From assembly GCA_027214345.1 (NCBI GenBank), contig JAPWHR010000002.1:186001-250000 (forward strand): DNA of 64,000 bases. The letters run 5' to 3'. The position numbers and the translations under genes were made by a program. A model generated the notes under the pieces. That model did not search any database, was not told the origin of the DNA, and saw nothing but the letters and a program-made list of their open reading frames with translations. Of the stretch, positions 38,846 through 48,863 are shown in pieces (the stretch's first letter is position 1; each line of letters opens with the position of its first letter). This DNA is from Comamonadaceae bacterium G21597-S1. Lineage in GTDB: Bacteria; Pseudomonadota; Gammaproteobacteria; Burkholderiales; Burkholderiaceae_C.

Positions 38846-39594
38846 AGGGATTGCAGGTCGATCATCATCTGGCGCGTGCGCAGCGTCTTGACCCCGCAAT
38901 GGTAATGGAGCAAGGCGCGCAGCTGCAGCTTGAGTTCGCCCACCACCGGCGCACAGGCGTGCAGCATGTCGGTGAACCCTGCGTCGTCGCTGTCGAGTGC
39001 GCGTTGCAGCTGCTGCCACTGCGTGCCGGACAGGCTGCTGCGGTCGTTTTCGCCGGCCTGGCGCAACCCGCCCTCGGCCACCAGGCAATACCGTTCGGAC
39101 GGCTGCAGATGCCCGAGTGTCATGGTCTGGACGTCGAGCATCGGCAGCAGGCCGATCTCGCGCAGCAGCATCAGTTCGAACGCCCGCAACGCGGTCTGCA
39201 ATGCGTCGCCGTGTTCCGAACAGATCACCGAGACCACGTGGGAATAGACATCGAACAGGCCCGGGTGCGGATCGTCGCGGGCCAGCAAGGTGAGCACCAG
39301 TTCGTTGAGGTAATAACCCGACAGCAGCGCATCGCCGGTCGGCATCACATGGCCGCCCATCCACTCGGCACCGCGCAAGGTACGGATCTCGGCGTCGCCG
39401 CCAAAGGACAGATGCAATGGCTGCAATGGCAGCAGGATGGGCCGCAGGCTCGAACTGGGGCGTTTCGCGCCCTTGGCCACCAGCGCCACCCGCCCATGGC
39501 CGCGGGTGAACACTTCCAGGATCAGACTGGACTCGCTCCAGTCGTGCCGATGCAGCACGTAGGCCGGCTCGTCGGTGATGCGCGCACTGGCCAC
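38842..39594 (-). CDS. recO: DNA repair protein RecO
   Basis: 250 residues. Loads RecA on gapped DNA with RecR. The N-terminal OB fold ([20 protein letters not shown], then [13 protein letters not shown]) and the helical C-terminal domain match the family; no Cys zinc site is apparent. The GTG start is 16 bases after the era stop with an AAGG-like site. The frame is open upstream inside era, so a longer start is not favoured. Confidence 0.92.
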   Translation of the reverse strand: MASARITDEPAYVLHRHDWSESSLILEVFTRGHGRVALVAKGAKRPSSSLRPILLPLQPLHLSFGGDAEIRTLRGAEWMGGHVMPTGDALLSGYYLNELVLTLLARDDPHPGLFDVYSHVVSVICSEHGDALQTALRAFELMLLREIGLLPMLDVQTMTLGHLQPSERYCLVAEGGLRQAGENDRSSLSGTQWQQLQRALDSDDAGFTDMLHACAPVVGELKLQLRALLHYHCGVKTLRTRQMMIDLQSL

Positions 39595-39610
39595 CCGGGC
39601 TTGCCTTTTG

Positions 39611-40594
39611 TCATTCGTAGCCGAAGCTGCGCACCCGTGCCTCGTCGTCGGCCCAGCCAGAGCGCACCTTGACCCACAACTCGATGAACACCTTGGCATC
39701 CAACAGCTTCTCGAGCTCGACGCGGGTCTCGGTACCGATGCGCTTGATGCGCTCGCCCTTGTCGCCGATGACCATGGCCTTGTGGCCATCACGCTCGACG
39801 ACGATGGTCGCGGCGATGCGCACCAGCCGCTTCTGGCCCTTGCGTGCCGGCGGCTCCTCGGCGAACTGGTCGATGACGACGGTCGAGGTGTACGGCAACT
39901 CGTCGCCGGTCAGGCGGAACAGCTTCTCGCGCACCATCTCGCCGGCCAGGAATTTCTCGCTGCGATCGGTGAGTTCGTCCGCGTCGTAGAACCAGGCTTG
40001 CTGCGGCAGGTGCCTTTCGCAGATCGCCAGCAGGCGCTCCACGTCGCGGGCGTTCTTGGCCGACATCGGCACGAATTCGGCGAAGGCATGGCGTTGCTGC
40101 ATCTCCTGCAACCAGGGCGCCACGTCGGCTCGCTGGTTCACCTGGTCGAGCTTGTTCGCCACCAGCAGCGTCGGGACCTTTGCATCGAGCAACGCGAGCA
40201 CCTTGGCGTCGGCCTGGTTGAAGCGCCCCGCTTCGGTGACGAACAGGACCAGGTCGACATCCTGGACCGCGCCTTGCACCGAGCGATTGAGCGACCGGTT
40301 CAATGCGTTGGCATGCACGGTCTGGAAGCCGGGGGTGTCGACGAACACGAACTGCGTGCCGGCCAGCGTCCGCACGCCGGTGATGCGATGGCGCGTCGTC
40401 TGGGCCTTGCGCGAGGTGATGCTGATCTTCTGGCCGACCAGCGCATTGAGCAGCGTGGACTTGCCGACATTGGGCTTGCCGACGATGGCGATCAGGCCGC
40501 ATCGTTGCGTTGCGGGGTCGACCGGTGGCATCGCACCCGGCTTGTCCCCGGTCGGCATCGTGTTGTCGTCGGATGGATCTGCCGTTGTCGTCAT
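39611..40594 (-). CDS. era: Ribosome-assembly GTPase Era
   Basis: 327 residues. Binds 16S rRNA 3' end. P-loop GKPNVGKST at 39-47, DTPG in [12 protein letters not shown] in VANKLDQV and the C-terminal KH domain ([13 protein letters not shown]). It has about 25 extra N-terminal residues (Asp/Pro/Thr-rich) compared with E. coli Era, a region of low conservation; a shorter start at an internal Met is possible. Overlaps rnc by four bases (ATGA), the common rnc-era coupling. Confidence 0.95.
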   Translation of the reverse strand: MTTTADPSDDNTMPTGDKPGAMPPVDPATQRCGLIAIVGKPNVGKSTLLNALVGQKISITSRKAQTTRHRITGVRTLAGTQFVFVDTPGFQTVHANALNRSLNRSVQGAVQDVDLVLFVTEAGRFNQADAKVLALLDAKVPTLLVANKLDQVNQRADVAPWLQEMQQRHAFAEFVPMSAKNARDVERLLAICERHLPQQAWFYDADELTDRSEKFLAGEMVREKLFRLTGDELPYTSTVVIDQFAEEPPARKGQKRLVRIAATIVVERDGHKAMVIGDKGERIKRIGTETRVELEKLLDAKVFIELWVKVRSGWADDEARVRSFGYE

Positions 40595-41277
40595 GGGGTA
40601 CCACGATTCTTGAGTGTCTGCAGCATCGCGCCCGCGGCTGCCTGTTCCGCGGCCCGGCGCGAACCGCCGATGCCGCGTTCGCACAATCCGAGCTCGACGA
40701 TCTCGCATTCCACGTCGAACGACTGCTGGTGCGCCGCACCCAGGGTGCTCACGACCCGGTATTGCGGCAGCTTCATCTTGCGCCCCTGCAACCACTCCTG
40801 CAACTCGGTCTTGGGGTCCTTGCCGATGGCGGCCATCGTCGGATTGATCTCGACCGCCTTGAACAGCCGGTGCACCAGCTGCTGCGCGGCAATGAAACCG
40901 GCGTCCAGGTAGACGGCCCCGATCACGGCTTCGAGCGCATCGGCCAGTATCGACGGGCGCTTCTTGCCGCCAGAGCGCATCTCCCCTTCGCCGAGCCGGA
41001 TACAGGCTGGCAAGCCGAGGTCGACCGCGAGCTTGTGCAGCGTATCTTGCTTGACAAGGTTGGCACGGACGCGGGACAAATCACCCTCGGGCAACTGGCG
41101 CAGTCGCTGGTACAGCAGGTCGGACACGGCGAGATTCAGGACCGAGTCGCCGAGAAACTCCAGCCGCTCGTTGTGGTCGGCGCCGAAACTGCGATGGGTC
41201 AGCGCGCGGCTGAGCAGGTCGGCGTCGGAAAACACATGCTGCAGGCGCTGCTGCAACGACTGCCAGAGAGGATCCAC
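40591..41277 (-). CDS. rnc: Ribonuclease III
   Basis: 228 residues. Cleaves double-stranded RNA in rRNA and mRNA processing. The signature [10 protein letters not shown] is at 36-45, the second acidic metal site lies in [17 protein letters not shown], and a C-terminal double-stranded-RNA-binding domain follows (DPKTELQEW onward). The start is GTG. The upstream DUF4845 gene stops one base before it. Confidence 0.96.
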   Translation of the reverse strand: MDPLWQSLQQRLQHVFSDADLLSRALTHRSFGADHNERLEFLGDSVLNLAVSDLLYQRLRQLPEGDLSRVRANLVKQDTLHKLAVDLGLPACIRLGEGEMRSGGKKRPSILADALEAVIGAVYLDAGFIAAQQLVHRLFKAVEINPTMAAIGKDPKTELQEWLQGRKMKLPQYRVVSTLGAAHQQSFDVECEIVELGLCERGIGGSRRAAEQAAAGAMLQTLKNRGTP

Positions 41278-41278
41278 G

Positions 41279-41632
41279 TCAGTTGGACTGTCCGGTGTAC
41301 TTGAGGGTCAAGTACGCCGGCCCGGCCAGATGGATCTCCCGCTGGTAGGCGAACTTGACGACGATGGTCTCGCCGTCCTTGGTGATCTCCAGGTCCTTGG
41401 CCTTCATCGACGTGATGTTGTCGACCTCGGCGGCACGCTCGAACAAGGTGCGGACTTCGGGAACCGTATTGCCGCTGCTGGCCTTCTTGGTGGCCTTCAG
41501 GACCGCCTGGTATTCGACGAAGGTGGGGAAGACCTGCGCGGCGACCACGCCGACGACGGCCAATACACCGCCGACGAACACCAACCCCAGGAAGGAGATG
41601 CCGCGCTGTTTCGACCTTGTTTGTTGTTTCAT
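41279..41632 (-). CDS. DUF4845 single-pass membrane protein
   Basis: 117 residues. A basic N-terminus (KQQTRSKQRGIS) is followed by one membrane helix (LGLVFVGGVLAVVGVVAAQ) and a small extracytoplasmic alpha/beta domain. The sequence and the position between lepB and rnc fit DUF4845, a pilin-like-topology family conserved at this place in beta- and gammaproteobacteria; its function is unknown. It lies 28 bases after lepB and is almost contiguous with rnc. Confidence 0.85.
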   Translation of the reverse strand: MKQQTRSKQRGISFLGLVFVGGVLAVVGVVAAQVFPTFVEYQAVLKATKKASSGNTVPEVRTLFERAAEVDNITSMKAKDLEITKDGETIVVKFAYQREIHLAGPAYLTLKYTGQSN

Positions 41633-41660
41633 GATTCGCCTCCTGCTGCAATGACCCGGT

Positions 41661-42626
41661 TCAGTGGAACGGCCCGATACGGGTGAGGTTGCCGAAGTTC
41701 ATCCAGACAAAGACCGCCCGGCCCACGATGTTCTTGTCGGGCACGAAGCCCCAGTAACGCGAGTCCAGGGAATTGTCCCGGTTGTCGCCCATCATGAAAT
41801 AGTGCCCCTGCGGCACCGTGCAGACCACCCCTTCGACACTGTATCGGCAATTGTCCCGATTCGGAAACTGCTCGGCTCCCGGAATGAAGGCCGGCCGGTC
41901 GTCGTCGATCAGCAGACGGTGCGGCTTCTCGCCGAGCTTTTCCTCATATTGCTTGACGTACCGCATCGAGTCTTCATCGAAGAAGTCGGCGACCGGCTCG
42001 ATGGGTACGGGCACGCCGTTGATCGACAGGCGCTTGTTCAGGTAGCTGACTTCGTCGCCCGGGACACCGACGACACGCTTGATGTAGTCCAGGCTAGGCT
42101 TGGGCGGGTAGCGGAACACCATCACGTCGCCCCGTTGCGGCGCCGTGCCTTCGGTCAGCTTGGTGTTGATCACCGGCAGGCGCAGGCCATAGTGGTATTT
42201 GTTGACCAGGATCAGGTCACCCACCAGCAGCGTGGGAATCATCGAGCCCGAAGGAATCTTGAACGGCTCGAACAGGAACGAGCGTAACAGGAACACCACC
42301 AGGATCACCGGAAACAGGCCGGCGGTCCAGTCCAGCCACCATGGCTGGGCCAGCAGTTCCGCCCGGGCCTTGGCGACGTCGCCGTCGACCTGGCTGACAC
42401 CTTGCTGGCGCAACTCCGCGTTGCGCCGGGCCACGCTGGCTTCGAGCTCGGCTGCGGCGCGGCGGCGCTTCGGCCAGAAATACAGCCGTTCGGCCAGCCA
42501 GTACAGGCCGGTCACCAGCACGGCCAGGAACAGCATCAGCGCGAAGTTGCCATCGACGCGGCCGACGTACCAGGCACCGGCGTAGGCCACGAAGGCGGCC
42601 AGGATCAGCGAGGTGAGGATCTGCAT
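41661..42626 (-). CDS. lepB: Signal peptidase I
   Basis: 321 residues. Two N-terminal membrane helices (about 2-21 and 29-49) flank a basic cytoplasmic loop, and a further hydrophobic segment leads to the catalytic Ser128 (IPSGSMIPTLL). The general base is Lys183 (YIKRVVGVPGD), and box E is FMMGDNRDNSLDSR. The ATG overlaps the last base of the lepA stop (TGATG), the usual lepA-lepB coupling; a TTG precedes the ATG in frame. Confidence 0.96.
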   Translation of the reverse strand: MQILTSLILAAFVAYAGAWYVGRVDGNFALMLFLAVLVTGLYWLAERLYFWPKRRRAAAELEASVARRNAELRQQGVSQVDGDVAKARAELLAQPWWLDWTAGLFPVILVVFLLRSFLFEPFKIPSGSMIPTLLVGDLILVNKYHYGLRLPVINTKLTEGTAPQRGDVMVFRYPPKPSLDYIKRVVGVPGDEVSYLNKRLSINGVPVPIEPVADFFDEDSMRYVKQYEEKLGEKPHRLLIDDDRPAFIPGAEQFPNRDNCRYSVEGVVCTVPQGHYFMMGDNRDNSLDSRYWGFVPDKNIVGRAVFVWMNFGNLTRIGPFH

Positions 42627-44437
42627 CAATCGTCCACCTGCAGGATTGCAAGGAACGCCTCCTGGGGCACTTCAACCGACCCGATCTGTTTCATTCGCTT
42701 CTTGCCTGCCTTCTGCTTCTCGAGAAGCTTTTTCTTGCGCGTGATATCGCCGCCATAACACTTGGCGAGCACGTTCTTGCGCAGGGCCTTGATTGTCTCA
42801 CGCGCAATCACGTTGGCCCCGATCGTGGCCTGGATCGCGACGTCGTACATCTGGCGCGCAATGATCTCGCGCATCTTCGAGACCACGGCGCGCGCCCGGA
42901 ACTGCGACTGCGAGCGGTGCACGATGATGGACAAGGCATCGACCTTCTCGCCGTTGAGCAGGATGTCGACCTTGACCACGTCCGAGGCCCGGTACTCCTT
43001 GAACTCGTAGTCCATCGATGCATATCCGCGGCTCACCGACTTGAGCTTGTCGAAGAAGTCCAGCACGATCTCGCCCAGCGGCATCTCGTAGGTCAACATG
43101 ACCTGGCGGCCATGGTAGGCCATGTTCATCTGCACGCCGCGTTTCTGGTTCGCCAGCGTCATCACGCTGCCGACGTATTCCTGCGGCATGTACAGGTGCA
43201 CGGTGACGATGGGCTCGCGGATCTCCTCGGTCTTGCCCATCTCGGGCATCTTCGACGGGTTCTCGACCATGACCAGTTCGCCACCGGTCTTGAGCACCTC
43301 GTACACGACACTGGGCGCTGTCGTGATCAGGTCCTGATCGAACTCGCGCTCGAGCCGCTCCTGCACGATCTCCATGTGCAGCAGGCCGAGGAATCCGCAG
43401 CGGAACCCGAAGCCCAGCGCCTGCGATACCTCGGGCTCGTAGCGCAACGAGGAGTCGTTGAGCTTGAGTTTCTCCAGGCTGTCGCGCAGGCCTTCGTACT
43501 GGTTGGCCTCGGTCGGGTACAGGCCGGCGAACACCTGTGGCTGGATCTCCTTGAAACCCGGCAGCGCTTCGGTGGCGGTGAACGCGGCTCCACCGGTGCC
43601 GGGCTTGATCTGAGTGATGGTGTCGCCCACCTTGGCCGCCTGCAATTCGCGGATCCCGGCGATGATGTAGCCCACGTCGCCCGCCTCCAGGACATCGCGC
43701 GGCTGGTCCGCCGGCGTGAACACGCCGAGGTTGTCAGCGTTGTAGCTGGTGCCGGTGGCCATCATCTTGATGCGGTCGCCCTTGGCCAGGCGGCCGTCGA
43801 CGACACGCACCAGCATCACGACACCGACATAGGTGTCGAACCAGCTGTCGATGATCATTGCGCGCAACGGGCCGTCGGCCTTGCCGCGCGGTGGCGGGAC
43901 CTTGGCGACAATGGCTTCGAGGATCTCCTCGATGCCCTCGCCCGTCTTGGCGGAACACGCAATCGCGTCGGCGGCGTCGATACCGATCACGTCCTCGATC
44001 TCCTTGCGCGCATTGTCCGGATCGGCGTTGGGCAGATCCATCTTGTTGAGCACCGGAAGCACCTCGACACCGAGGTCGAGCGCGGTGTAGCAGTTGGCCA
44101 CCGTCTGCGCCTCGACACCCTGGCTCGCATCGACGACCAGCAATGCGCCTTCACATGCGGACAGTGAACGACTCACCTCATACGAGAAGTCCACGTGACC
44201 CGGTGTGTCGATCAGGTTGAGGTTGTAGGTCTTGCCATCACGTGCCTTGTAGCGCAACGCAGCGGTCTGCGCCTTGATGGTTATCCCACGCTCTTTCTCG
44301 ATATCCATCGAGTCGAGAACCTGCTGCTGCATGTCACGCACCGCAAGGCCGCCGCAGGTCTGAATCAAGCGGTCCGCAAGCGTCGACTTGCCGTGATCAA
44401 TGTGCGCAATGATCGAAAAGTTTCTGATGTGATCCAT
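42626..44437 (-). CDS. lepA: Elongation factor 4 (LepA)
   Basis: 603 residues. Ribosome-dependent GTPase acting on stalled or maturing ribosomes. P-loop AHIDHGKST at 11-19, DTPGHVDF, and NKMDLPNA; the LepA-specific C-terminal domain with [16 protein letters not shown] ends the protein. It starts 45 bases after a strong terminator hairpin. The ribosome-binding site is weak. It heads lepA-lepB-DUF4845-rnc-era-recO-pdxJ-acpS-nagZ on the minus strand. Confidence 0.97.
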   Translation of the reverse strand: MDHIRNFSIIAHIDHGKSTLADRLIQTCGGLAVRDMQQQVLDSMDIEKERGITIKAQTAALRYKARDGKTYNLNLIDTPGHVDFSYEVSRSLSACEGALLVVDASQGVEAQTVANCYTALDLGVEVLPVLNKMDLPNADPDNARKEIEDVIGIDAADAIACSAKTGEGIEEILEAIVAKVPPPRGKADGPLRAMIIDSWFDTYVGVVMLVRVVDGRLAKGDRIKMMATGTSYNADNLGVFTPADQPRDVLEAGDVGYIIAGIRELQAAKVGDTITQIKPGTGGAAFTATEALPGFKEIQPQVFAGLYPTEANQYEGLRDSLEKLKLNDSSLRYEPEVSQALGFGFRCGFLGLLHMEIVQERLEREFDQDLITTAPSVVYEVLKTGGELVMVENPSKMPEMGKTEEIREPIVTVHLYMPQEYVGSVMTLANQKRGVQMNMAYHGRQVMLTYEMPLGEIVLDFFDKLKSVSRGYASMDYEFKEYRASDVVKVDILLNGEKVDALSIIVHRSQSQFRARAVVSKMREIIARQMYDVAIQATIGANVIARETIKALRKNVLAKCYGGDITRKKKLLEKQKAGKKRMKQIGSVEVPQEAFLAILQVDD

Positions 44438-44481
44438 CAACGAGAACGCTTAAGTAATTGAATTGGAAAGAGACGGATAAG

Positions 44482-44512
44482 AAAAAAGGGCGCGTCACAA
44501 AATGACGCGCCC
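44482..44512 (-). terminator. Strong intrinsic terminator just upstream of lepA
   Basis: Minus strand: GGGCGCGTCA, 5-nt loop, TGACGCGCCC, then TTTTTT. The 10-bp stem is perfect. It lies 45 bases before the lepA ATG and 435 bases past mucD, so it ends either a separate short transcript or an attenuated lepA leader. Confidence 0.9.
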
Positions 44513-44886
44513 TGAACCAACAATCATTGGCAACTGCGATAGTTGGGACTTCATTGTAGGCAAAAAGGCCCAAAAGCCCAGACCCCTCGAAGCAAAAACA
44601 AGTCGTTGCAGGGCAGCAACAGCAATCTTGTACACAGCTTATAAACAGGTTTCGCGAGCAACCAATGAACAACTTGTGGGTGATCTGTGGATCGCCTGTG
44701 CGCTTCATTCCACCCATCCCATATCGTGGACTCGATACCCCCCGATATGCCCAAATTCGTCTTTTGAAACCCCGCCATTCTAACCAACAACGCGATCTGG
44801 CCCCAAAAGTCAGTGGCCGCAAACTTCAACCGTGAAACAAATCGCCGGAAAAATTCCGGCGCCCGAACGGCATCGGTAGCGACAAA

Positions 44887-44923
44887 CCAACAAATAACCC
44901 GCAATTCCCTCGGACATTGCGGG
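44887..44923 (-). terminator. Terminator of the rpoE-rseA-rseB-mucD operon
   Basis: Minus strand: CCCGCAAT (44916-44923), 10-nt loop, ATTGCGGG (44898-44905), then TTATTTGTT. It lies 24 bases past the mucD stop. Confidence 0.7.
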
Positions 44924-44947
44924 CTCCCGTGAGGGCCGTCGCTCCCG

Positions 44948-46420
44948 TCAGCGGTTCGGCCGAATCACCGCGTATTGCACCCAATCGCCCCTGCGGAACA
45001 GGATGTTGATCGGCTTGGTGCGATCGGCCTTGGACAGCGCGGATTCGAAGTCCTTCATCGTGTTGACCTCGTAGTTCGCAATCGCCGTGATGATGTCCCC
45101 TTCACGGATACCCGCGCGCTGCGCCGCTTCGGCGACCGCATCGACCTTCACGCCGCCCTTGAGCTTGAGTTCCTTCTTCCGAGCATCGGGCAGTTCACTG
45201 ACCGTCAGGCCGAGCGCCTGCCCCGCAGTCGAAGCCTTGGGCTTCTCGTCCGTGTCGGCCGACCGCTGCGCGACCTGTTCGGACTCGACCTCGCCGACCG
45301 TGATCGTCAGGTCCTTGGTGCTGCCGCGACGGAACACGGTGAGGTTGCTGCGTGTACCCGGCTTGATGTTGCCGACCAGACGCGGCAGATCACTGTGTCG
45401 ATCGATCGACTTGCCATCAAACCGGATGATGATGTCGCCGGCCTCGATTCCGGCCTTGTCCGCCGGCGAACCCGCCTCGACGCCGCGCACCAGCGCACCG
45501 GTTGGCTTGGCCATGCCGATCGCTTCGGCGACGTCCTTGGTGACCTGGTCGATCTGCACACCGATGCGGCCACGCGAAACCCGTCCCGAAGTCCGCAATT
45601 GGTCACTGACGCGGATCGCCTCGTCCATCGGGATCGCGAACGAAATGCCCATGAAACCACCCGAACGCGAATAGATCTGGCTGTTGATGCCGACCACCTC
45701 GCCGCGCATGTTGATCAGCGGCCCGCCGGAGTTGCCCGGGTTGATGGCCACGTCGGTCTGGATGAATGGCAGGTAGTCACCGGTATCGCGCGCCTTCGCG
45801 CTGACGATTCCGGCCGTGACCGTGTTCTTCAACCCGAACGGCGAGCCGATGGCCATGACCCATTCGCCGACCTTGAGCCGTCCCACGTCACCCACCTTGA
45901 CCGCCGGCAGACCGGTCGCGTCGATTTTCACCACGGCGACATCGGTGCGCTTGTCGGTGCCGACGATGCGTGCCTTGAATTCGCGGTCGTCGGTCAGGGT
46001 CACGAGCACCTCGTCAGCACCATCGACCACGTGCGCATTGGTCATGATGTAGCCATCCGTCGTCAGGATGAATCCCGATCCCACGCCCCGCGGCTGCTCT
46101 TCCTCCTGCGGTTGCGGGCGGTTCGAACGCGGCCCCGGCTGACGGGGGATATTGGGAATGGGCACGCCGAAGCGCCGGAAGAACTCCAGCATCTCCTCGT
46201 CGATGGCGCCTCCATTGCCCAGCCGCGGCCGCGCCGCGACCTTTTCCAGCGTGCGAATGTTGACCACCGAGGGGCCAACCTGCTCCACCAGTTCGGTGAA
46301 GTCCGGCAATACGCGCAGCTGCGCACTCGCCGGCGCCAACGGCATCAACGACAACGCCGCCGCCGTTGCCGCCGCCATGGCCCAACGCCTGCATCCTGTC
46401 CGTTCCCATCTCATCATCAT
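44948..46420 (-). CDS. mucD: Periplasmic serine endoprotease DegP/MucD family
   Basis: 490 residues. Degrades misfolded envelope proteins. Signal peptide (about 1-33, ending PLAPASA), trypsin-like domain with His130 (TNAHVVDG), Asp160 (TDVAVVKI) and Ser231 (GNSGGP), then two PDZ domains (about 270-370 and 400-490). Three consecutive ATGs occur; GGAAAGG upstream favours the first or second. Last gene of the sigma-E operon, where in relatives MucD limits sigma-E signalling by clearing misfolded proteins. Confidence 0.95.
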   Translation of the reverse strand: MMMRWERTGCRRWAMAAATAAALSLMPLAPASAQLRVLPDFTELVEQVGPSVVNIRTLEKVAARPRLGNGGAIDEEMLEFFRRFGVPIPNIPRQPGPRSNRPQPQEEEQPRGVGSGFILTTDGYIMTNAHVVDGADEVLVTLTDDREFKARIVGTDKRTDVAVVKIDATGLPAVKVGDVGRLKVGEWVMAIGSPFGLKNTVTAGIVSAKARDTGDYLPFIQTDVAINPGNSGGPLINMRGEVVGINSQIYSRSGGFMGISFAIPMDEAIRVSDQLRTSGRVSRGRIGVQIDQVTKDVAEAIGMAKPTGALVRGVEAGSPADKAGIEAGDIIIRFDGKSIDRHSDLPRLVGNIKPGTRSNLTVFRRGSTKDLTITVGEVESEQVAQRSADTDEKPKASTAGQALGLTVSELPDARKKELKLKGGVKVDAVAEAAQRAGIREGDIITAIANYEVNTMKDFESALSKADRTKPINILFRRGDWVQYAVIRPNR

Positions 46421-46503
46421 CGACCTTTCCAAGAATCTTCAGCCACGCCCACGGCCCGGCGCAGTGCCATCCGGCAGCCGGTTCCATCACCGCATGTGGG
46501 GGC

Positions 46504-47559
46504 TTATCGGGTACGCTCAAGGCCCTGGGCGAACGCTGCCAGTGTCTTGCGGGGAACCTCGCCGATCACGGTCAGCCACCAATCACCGCTCTTGTCGCTC
46601 AGACGCCGGGTGAGGGTCTGGGTTGCTCCCAGTGCCATCGAACCTTCGACGGTGTGCTTGCGCGCATCGAAAGCCTCCACGAACACCGAGACCGAGGCCA
46701 GGCCATCCGAGAACACCCACTGCATTGCGCCGTCGGAAGCGCCACTCGTGGCGCCTGGCGTCGGACGCTTGAGGCAACTCATGGCCTTGAACCCCGCCAC
46801 GGGATGCTTGATGGCCCATCCCTCTGCAGCGGCCGTGGTCGCCGCCATTTCCGGCCGCTCGACACGATAACCGTCGGTGTTCTCCATCATCTGGGTCAGC
46901 TTGGCCACGCTCACCGGCGCATCCATCTGCAACTCCGAGAAGGCCGCCTGCTCCAGCACCCGCCCGTCCACGTCCAGGGTCTGCAATTTCATCACGAGGC
47001 CGCTGTTCTTCTCGCTCCAGATGCGGTAACCGAAGCGCAGCTTGTCCTTGGGCTGCAACTGGACGACGTCCGCCTCCATGCCGGCCACCCGCTCGACGCC
47101 GCGCTGGTGGGCGCTGTAGTGCTGTCCGATGGAGGAGTCGGCAGCCCGCAGCAGTTCGGGAAACAGGCCCAGGGACTCGCGTCGCTCGGCAACCGCCGTC
47201 TTGTTGCCCGGCACGAAGGTGATGACCTGCTCGTTGCGGCGGAAGGTCGACCGCGGCTGGCCGCTGAGCGACTCCACCCGCTCCATCTGCAGGTCGCCGT
47301 TGCACACGTGCCAGATCTTGGCACTGGACATGTTGGCGCCGGCGGACACGACGAAGGTACCGATATAGGTGCGCTGGCGCGAAGCGCCGTGCATGCGAGC
47401 CAGCCATTCGGATATGCCCAACTCCCCGGATGCGGCCGGGGCACTGGCCCCTGCCGCAACCGCCACCTGGGCGAGCGCGGGGGCCTGCGACACCAGCGCC
47501 AGCAACACGGACGCCACGACCCGATACACCGCGCGACGCCAAGGGCCATGCACCGACAT
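46504..47559 (-). CDS. rseB: Sigma-E regulatory protein MucB/RseB
   Basis: 351 residues. Periplasmic protein that shields the anti-sigma factor from proteolysis and senses lipid or lipopolysaccharide intermediates in relatives. Signal peptide (ending SQAPALA), an N-terminal LolA-like domain (WLARMHGASRQRTYIGTFVV, then WHVCNGDLQMERVESLSGQP) and a C-terminal domain with ERPEMAATTAAAEGW. The ATG follows the rseA stop by five bases. mucD starts 83 bases downstream. Confidence 0.93.
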   Translation of the reverse strand: MSVHGPWRRAVYRVVASVLLALVSQAPALAQVAVAAGASAPAASGELGISEWLARMHGASRQRTYIGTFVVSAGANMSSAKIWHVCNGDLQMERVESLSGQPRSTFRRNEQVITFVPGNKTAVAERRESLGLFPELLRAADSSIGQHYSAHQRGVERVAGMEADVVQLQPKDKLRFGYRIWSEKNSGLVMKLQTLDVDGRVLEQAAFSELQMDAPVSVAKLTQMMENTDGYRVERPEMAATTAAAEGWAIKHPVAGFKAMSCLKRPTPGATSGASDGAMQWVFSDGLASVSVFVEAFDARKHTVEGSMALGATQTLTRRLSDKSGDWWLTVIGEVPRKTLAAFAQGLERTR

Positions 47560-47564
47560 ATGCG

Positions 47565-48191
47565 TCAACGCCCTGGCTGCTCGAAGGTCGCGTTGCGCAG
47601 GAAGCCGGCCGGCATCTGCAGCGCCGAGGTGCCTCCGAAGCGGCGATGGGCGGCCAGAAGCTCGTCCAGCCGCGGATCGCGCAGCATCACCGCCGGCTCC
47701 GACGCGGCCGCCGCCACCGTGTCCGCCGTGGTGGCCGCCGACGGAGCGGCGGCCAGCTGGGTCGATGCACCGGTTCCGGTCTGGCCCAGATGCCAGCCGA
47801 GCACCGCCACGGCCATCACCGACGCGGCCGCGGTCAGCCATTTCCAGCGCAACACGGCATCGTTGGCGCCCTGCACCACAACATCGGCCACCACCGGAGC
47901 CCGCGCAGGCGTCGGCTGCCCCGGTGGGGACACGGCATCGGCCTGCAGGCCGACCGGGTCGATCTGCGCAAGCTGCTCCCTGACCCGCGCGGCAAAGGCG
48001 CGGTCGCGGCTGCAATCGGCCAATTCGACGCTGCGCAGCGCATCGCCGATCACATGGTAGGCATGCCAGCTCGCGCGCGCCTGTTCCGAGGACCCCACCC
48101 AGTCCATTGCGTGCGCGAATTCGTCGCCGACCAGTTGCCCGTCGGCCAGCGCGGATATCCGCTCCAAATGTTCACGCTCGTCGTCTTGCAT
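47565..48191 (-). CDS. rseA: Anti-sigma-E factor RseA/MucA
   Basis: 208 residues. Inner-membrane protein whose cytoplasmic N-terminus sequesters RpoE. The conserved sigma-binding part is visible (ERISALADGQL, then SWHAYHVIGDALRS), followed by a Pro/Ala-rich linker, one membrane helix (about 118-136) and a periplasmic tail of about 70 residues that would bind RseB. It begins 24 bases after the rpoE stop. Confidence 0.93.
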   Translation of the reverse strand: MQDDEREHLERISALADGQLVGDEFAHAMDWVGSSEQARASWHAYHVIGDALRSVELADCSRDRAFAARVREQLAQIDPVGLQADAVSPPGQPTPARAPVVADVVVQGANDAVLRWKWLTAAASVMAVAVLGWHLGQTGTGASTQLAAAPSAATTADTVAAAASEPAVMLRDPRLDELLAAHRRFGGTSALQMPAGFLRNATFEQPGR

Positions 48192-48215
48192 ATCCCGATC
48201 CCTCGCTATCGATCA

Positions 48216-48863
48216 TCACCAGCGTTTGCCGCCCTGCTTGTCCAGCAGTGGTCGAATCCGCGCCGACACTGCCTCCCGCGCCCGAAAGATACGCGATCGC
48301 ACCGTTCCGATCGGACAATTCATGGCTGCTGCTATCTCTTCGTACGTCAAGCCCTCGATCTCCCGCAGGATCACGGCTTCCCGCAGATCCGACGGCAATG
48401 CCTCCATGGCGGCATTGACGACAGCCCCGATTTCCTTGGCCGCCAACACCGATTCGGGCGTTTCATCTGCTATTGGTTCGTTTCCCGGGCGGGAAGTTTC
48501 ATCATCGTCGTCACTTGTGCGCCAGGCGGCCTCGGAAACCGTCGGATCGCGCTTGAGATCCATCAGCGCCTTCTTTGCGGTATTGACCGCGATTCGGTAC
48601 AGCCAGGTGTAGAACTGCGCGTCGCCGCGAAACTGGTGCAAGGCCCGGTAGGCCCGGATGAAGGTCTCCTGCGCAATGTCCTCGACCAGATCGACATCGC
48701 GCACCATGCGGCCGATCAGGCGCTGGATGCGTCGCTGGTACTTGAGCACCAGCAGCTCATAGGCGCGCTGGTCGCCCGCCACGGTGCGCTCGACCAGTTC
48801 CCGGTCGCTGTCGGTCGCTGCCGGCTCGCCGTGTGCCCCGGACTCTCCCGGTCCCATGGTCAT
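48216..48863 (-). CDS. rpoE: RNA polymerase sigma-E factor (ECF)
   Basis: 215 residues. Directs envelope-stress transcription. Region 2 (about 34-100: LVLKYQRRIQRLIGRMV, then VEDIAQETFIRAYRALHQF) and region 4 (about 150-205: LREIEGLTYEEIAAAMNCPI, then GTVRSRIFRARE) are complete. The linker is longer and more acidic (SDDDDETSRPGN) than in E. coli, as in other betaproteobacteria. The ATG overlaps the stop of the YgfX-like gene by four bases. No clear sigma-E-type promoter was found just upstream. Confidence 0.96.
   Translation of the reverse strand: MTMGPGESGAHGEPAATDSDRELVERTVAGDQRAYELLVLKYQRRIQRLIGRMVRDVDLVEDIAQETFIRAYRALHQFRGDAQFYTWLYRIAVNTAKKALMDLKRDPTVSEAAWRTSDDDDETSRPGNEPIADETPESVLAAKEIGAVVNAAMEALPSDLREAVILREIEGLTYEEIAAAMNCPIGTVRSRIFRAREAVSARIRPLLDKQGGKRW

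Larger units (their letters stand above)
44438..44947. other. Low-GC intergenic region between mucD and lepA
   Basis: 510 bases clearly poorer in G+C than the flanking genes. It contains two minus-strand terminators (44887-44923 and 44482-44512), a TACAAT -10 candidate on the minus strand (44553-44558), a perfect 7-bp hairpin GCCGGAA/TTCCGGC (44844-44860), and four 9-mers resembling DnaA boxes (44628-44694). Open frames here (for example 44502-44783 plus) have no ribosome-binding site or protein-like composition. I see no tRNA. Confidence 0.6.

Noticed and set aside
44502-44783. 93-codon plus-strand and 141-codon minus-strand frames in the mucD-lepA gap
   Set aside because: They cross terminator hairpins, lack ribosome-binding sites and have no protein-like pattern.
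44438-44947. tmRNA, 6S RNA or a replication origin in the mucD-lepA gap
   Set aside because: No tRNA-like ends, no conserved RNA motifs that I recognise, and no origin-associated genes.
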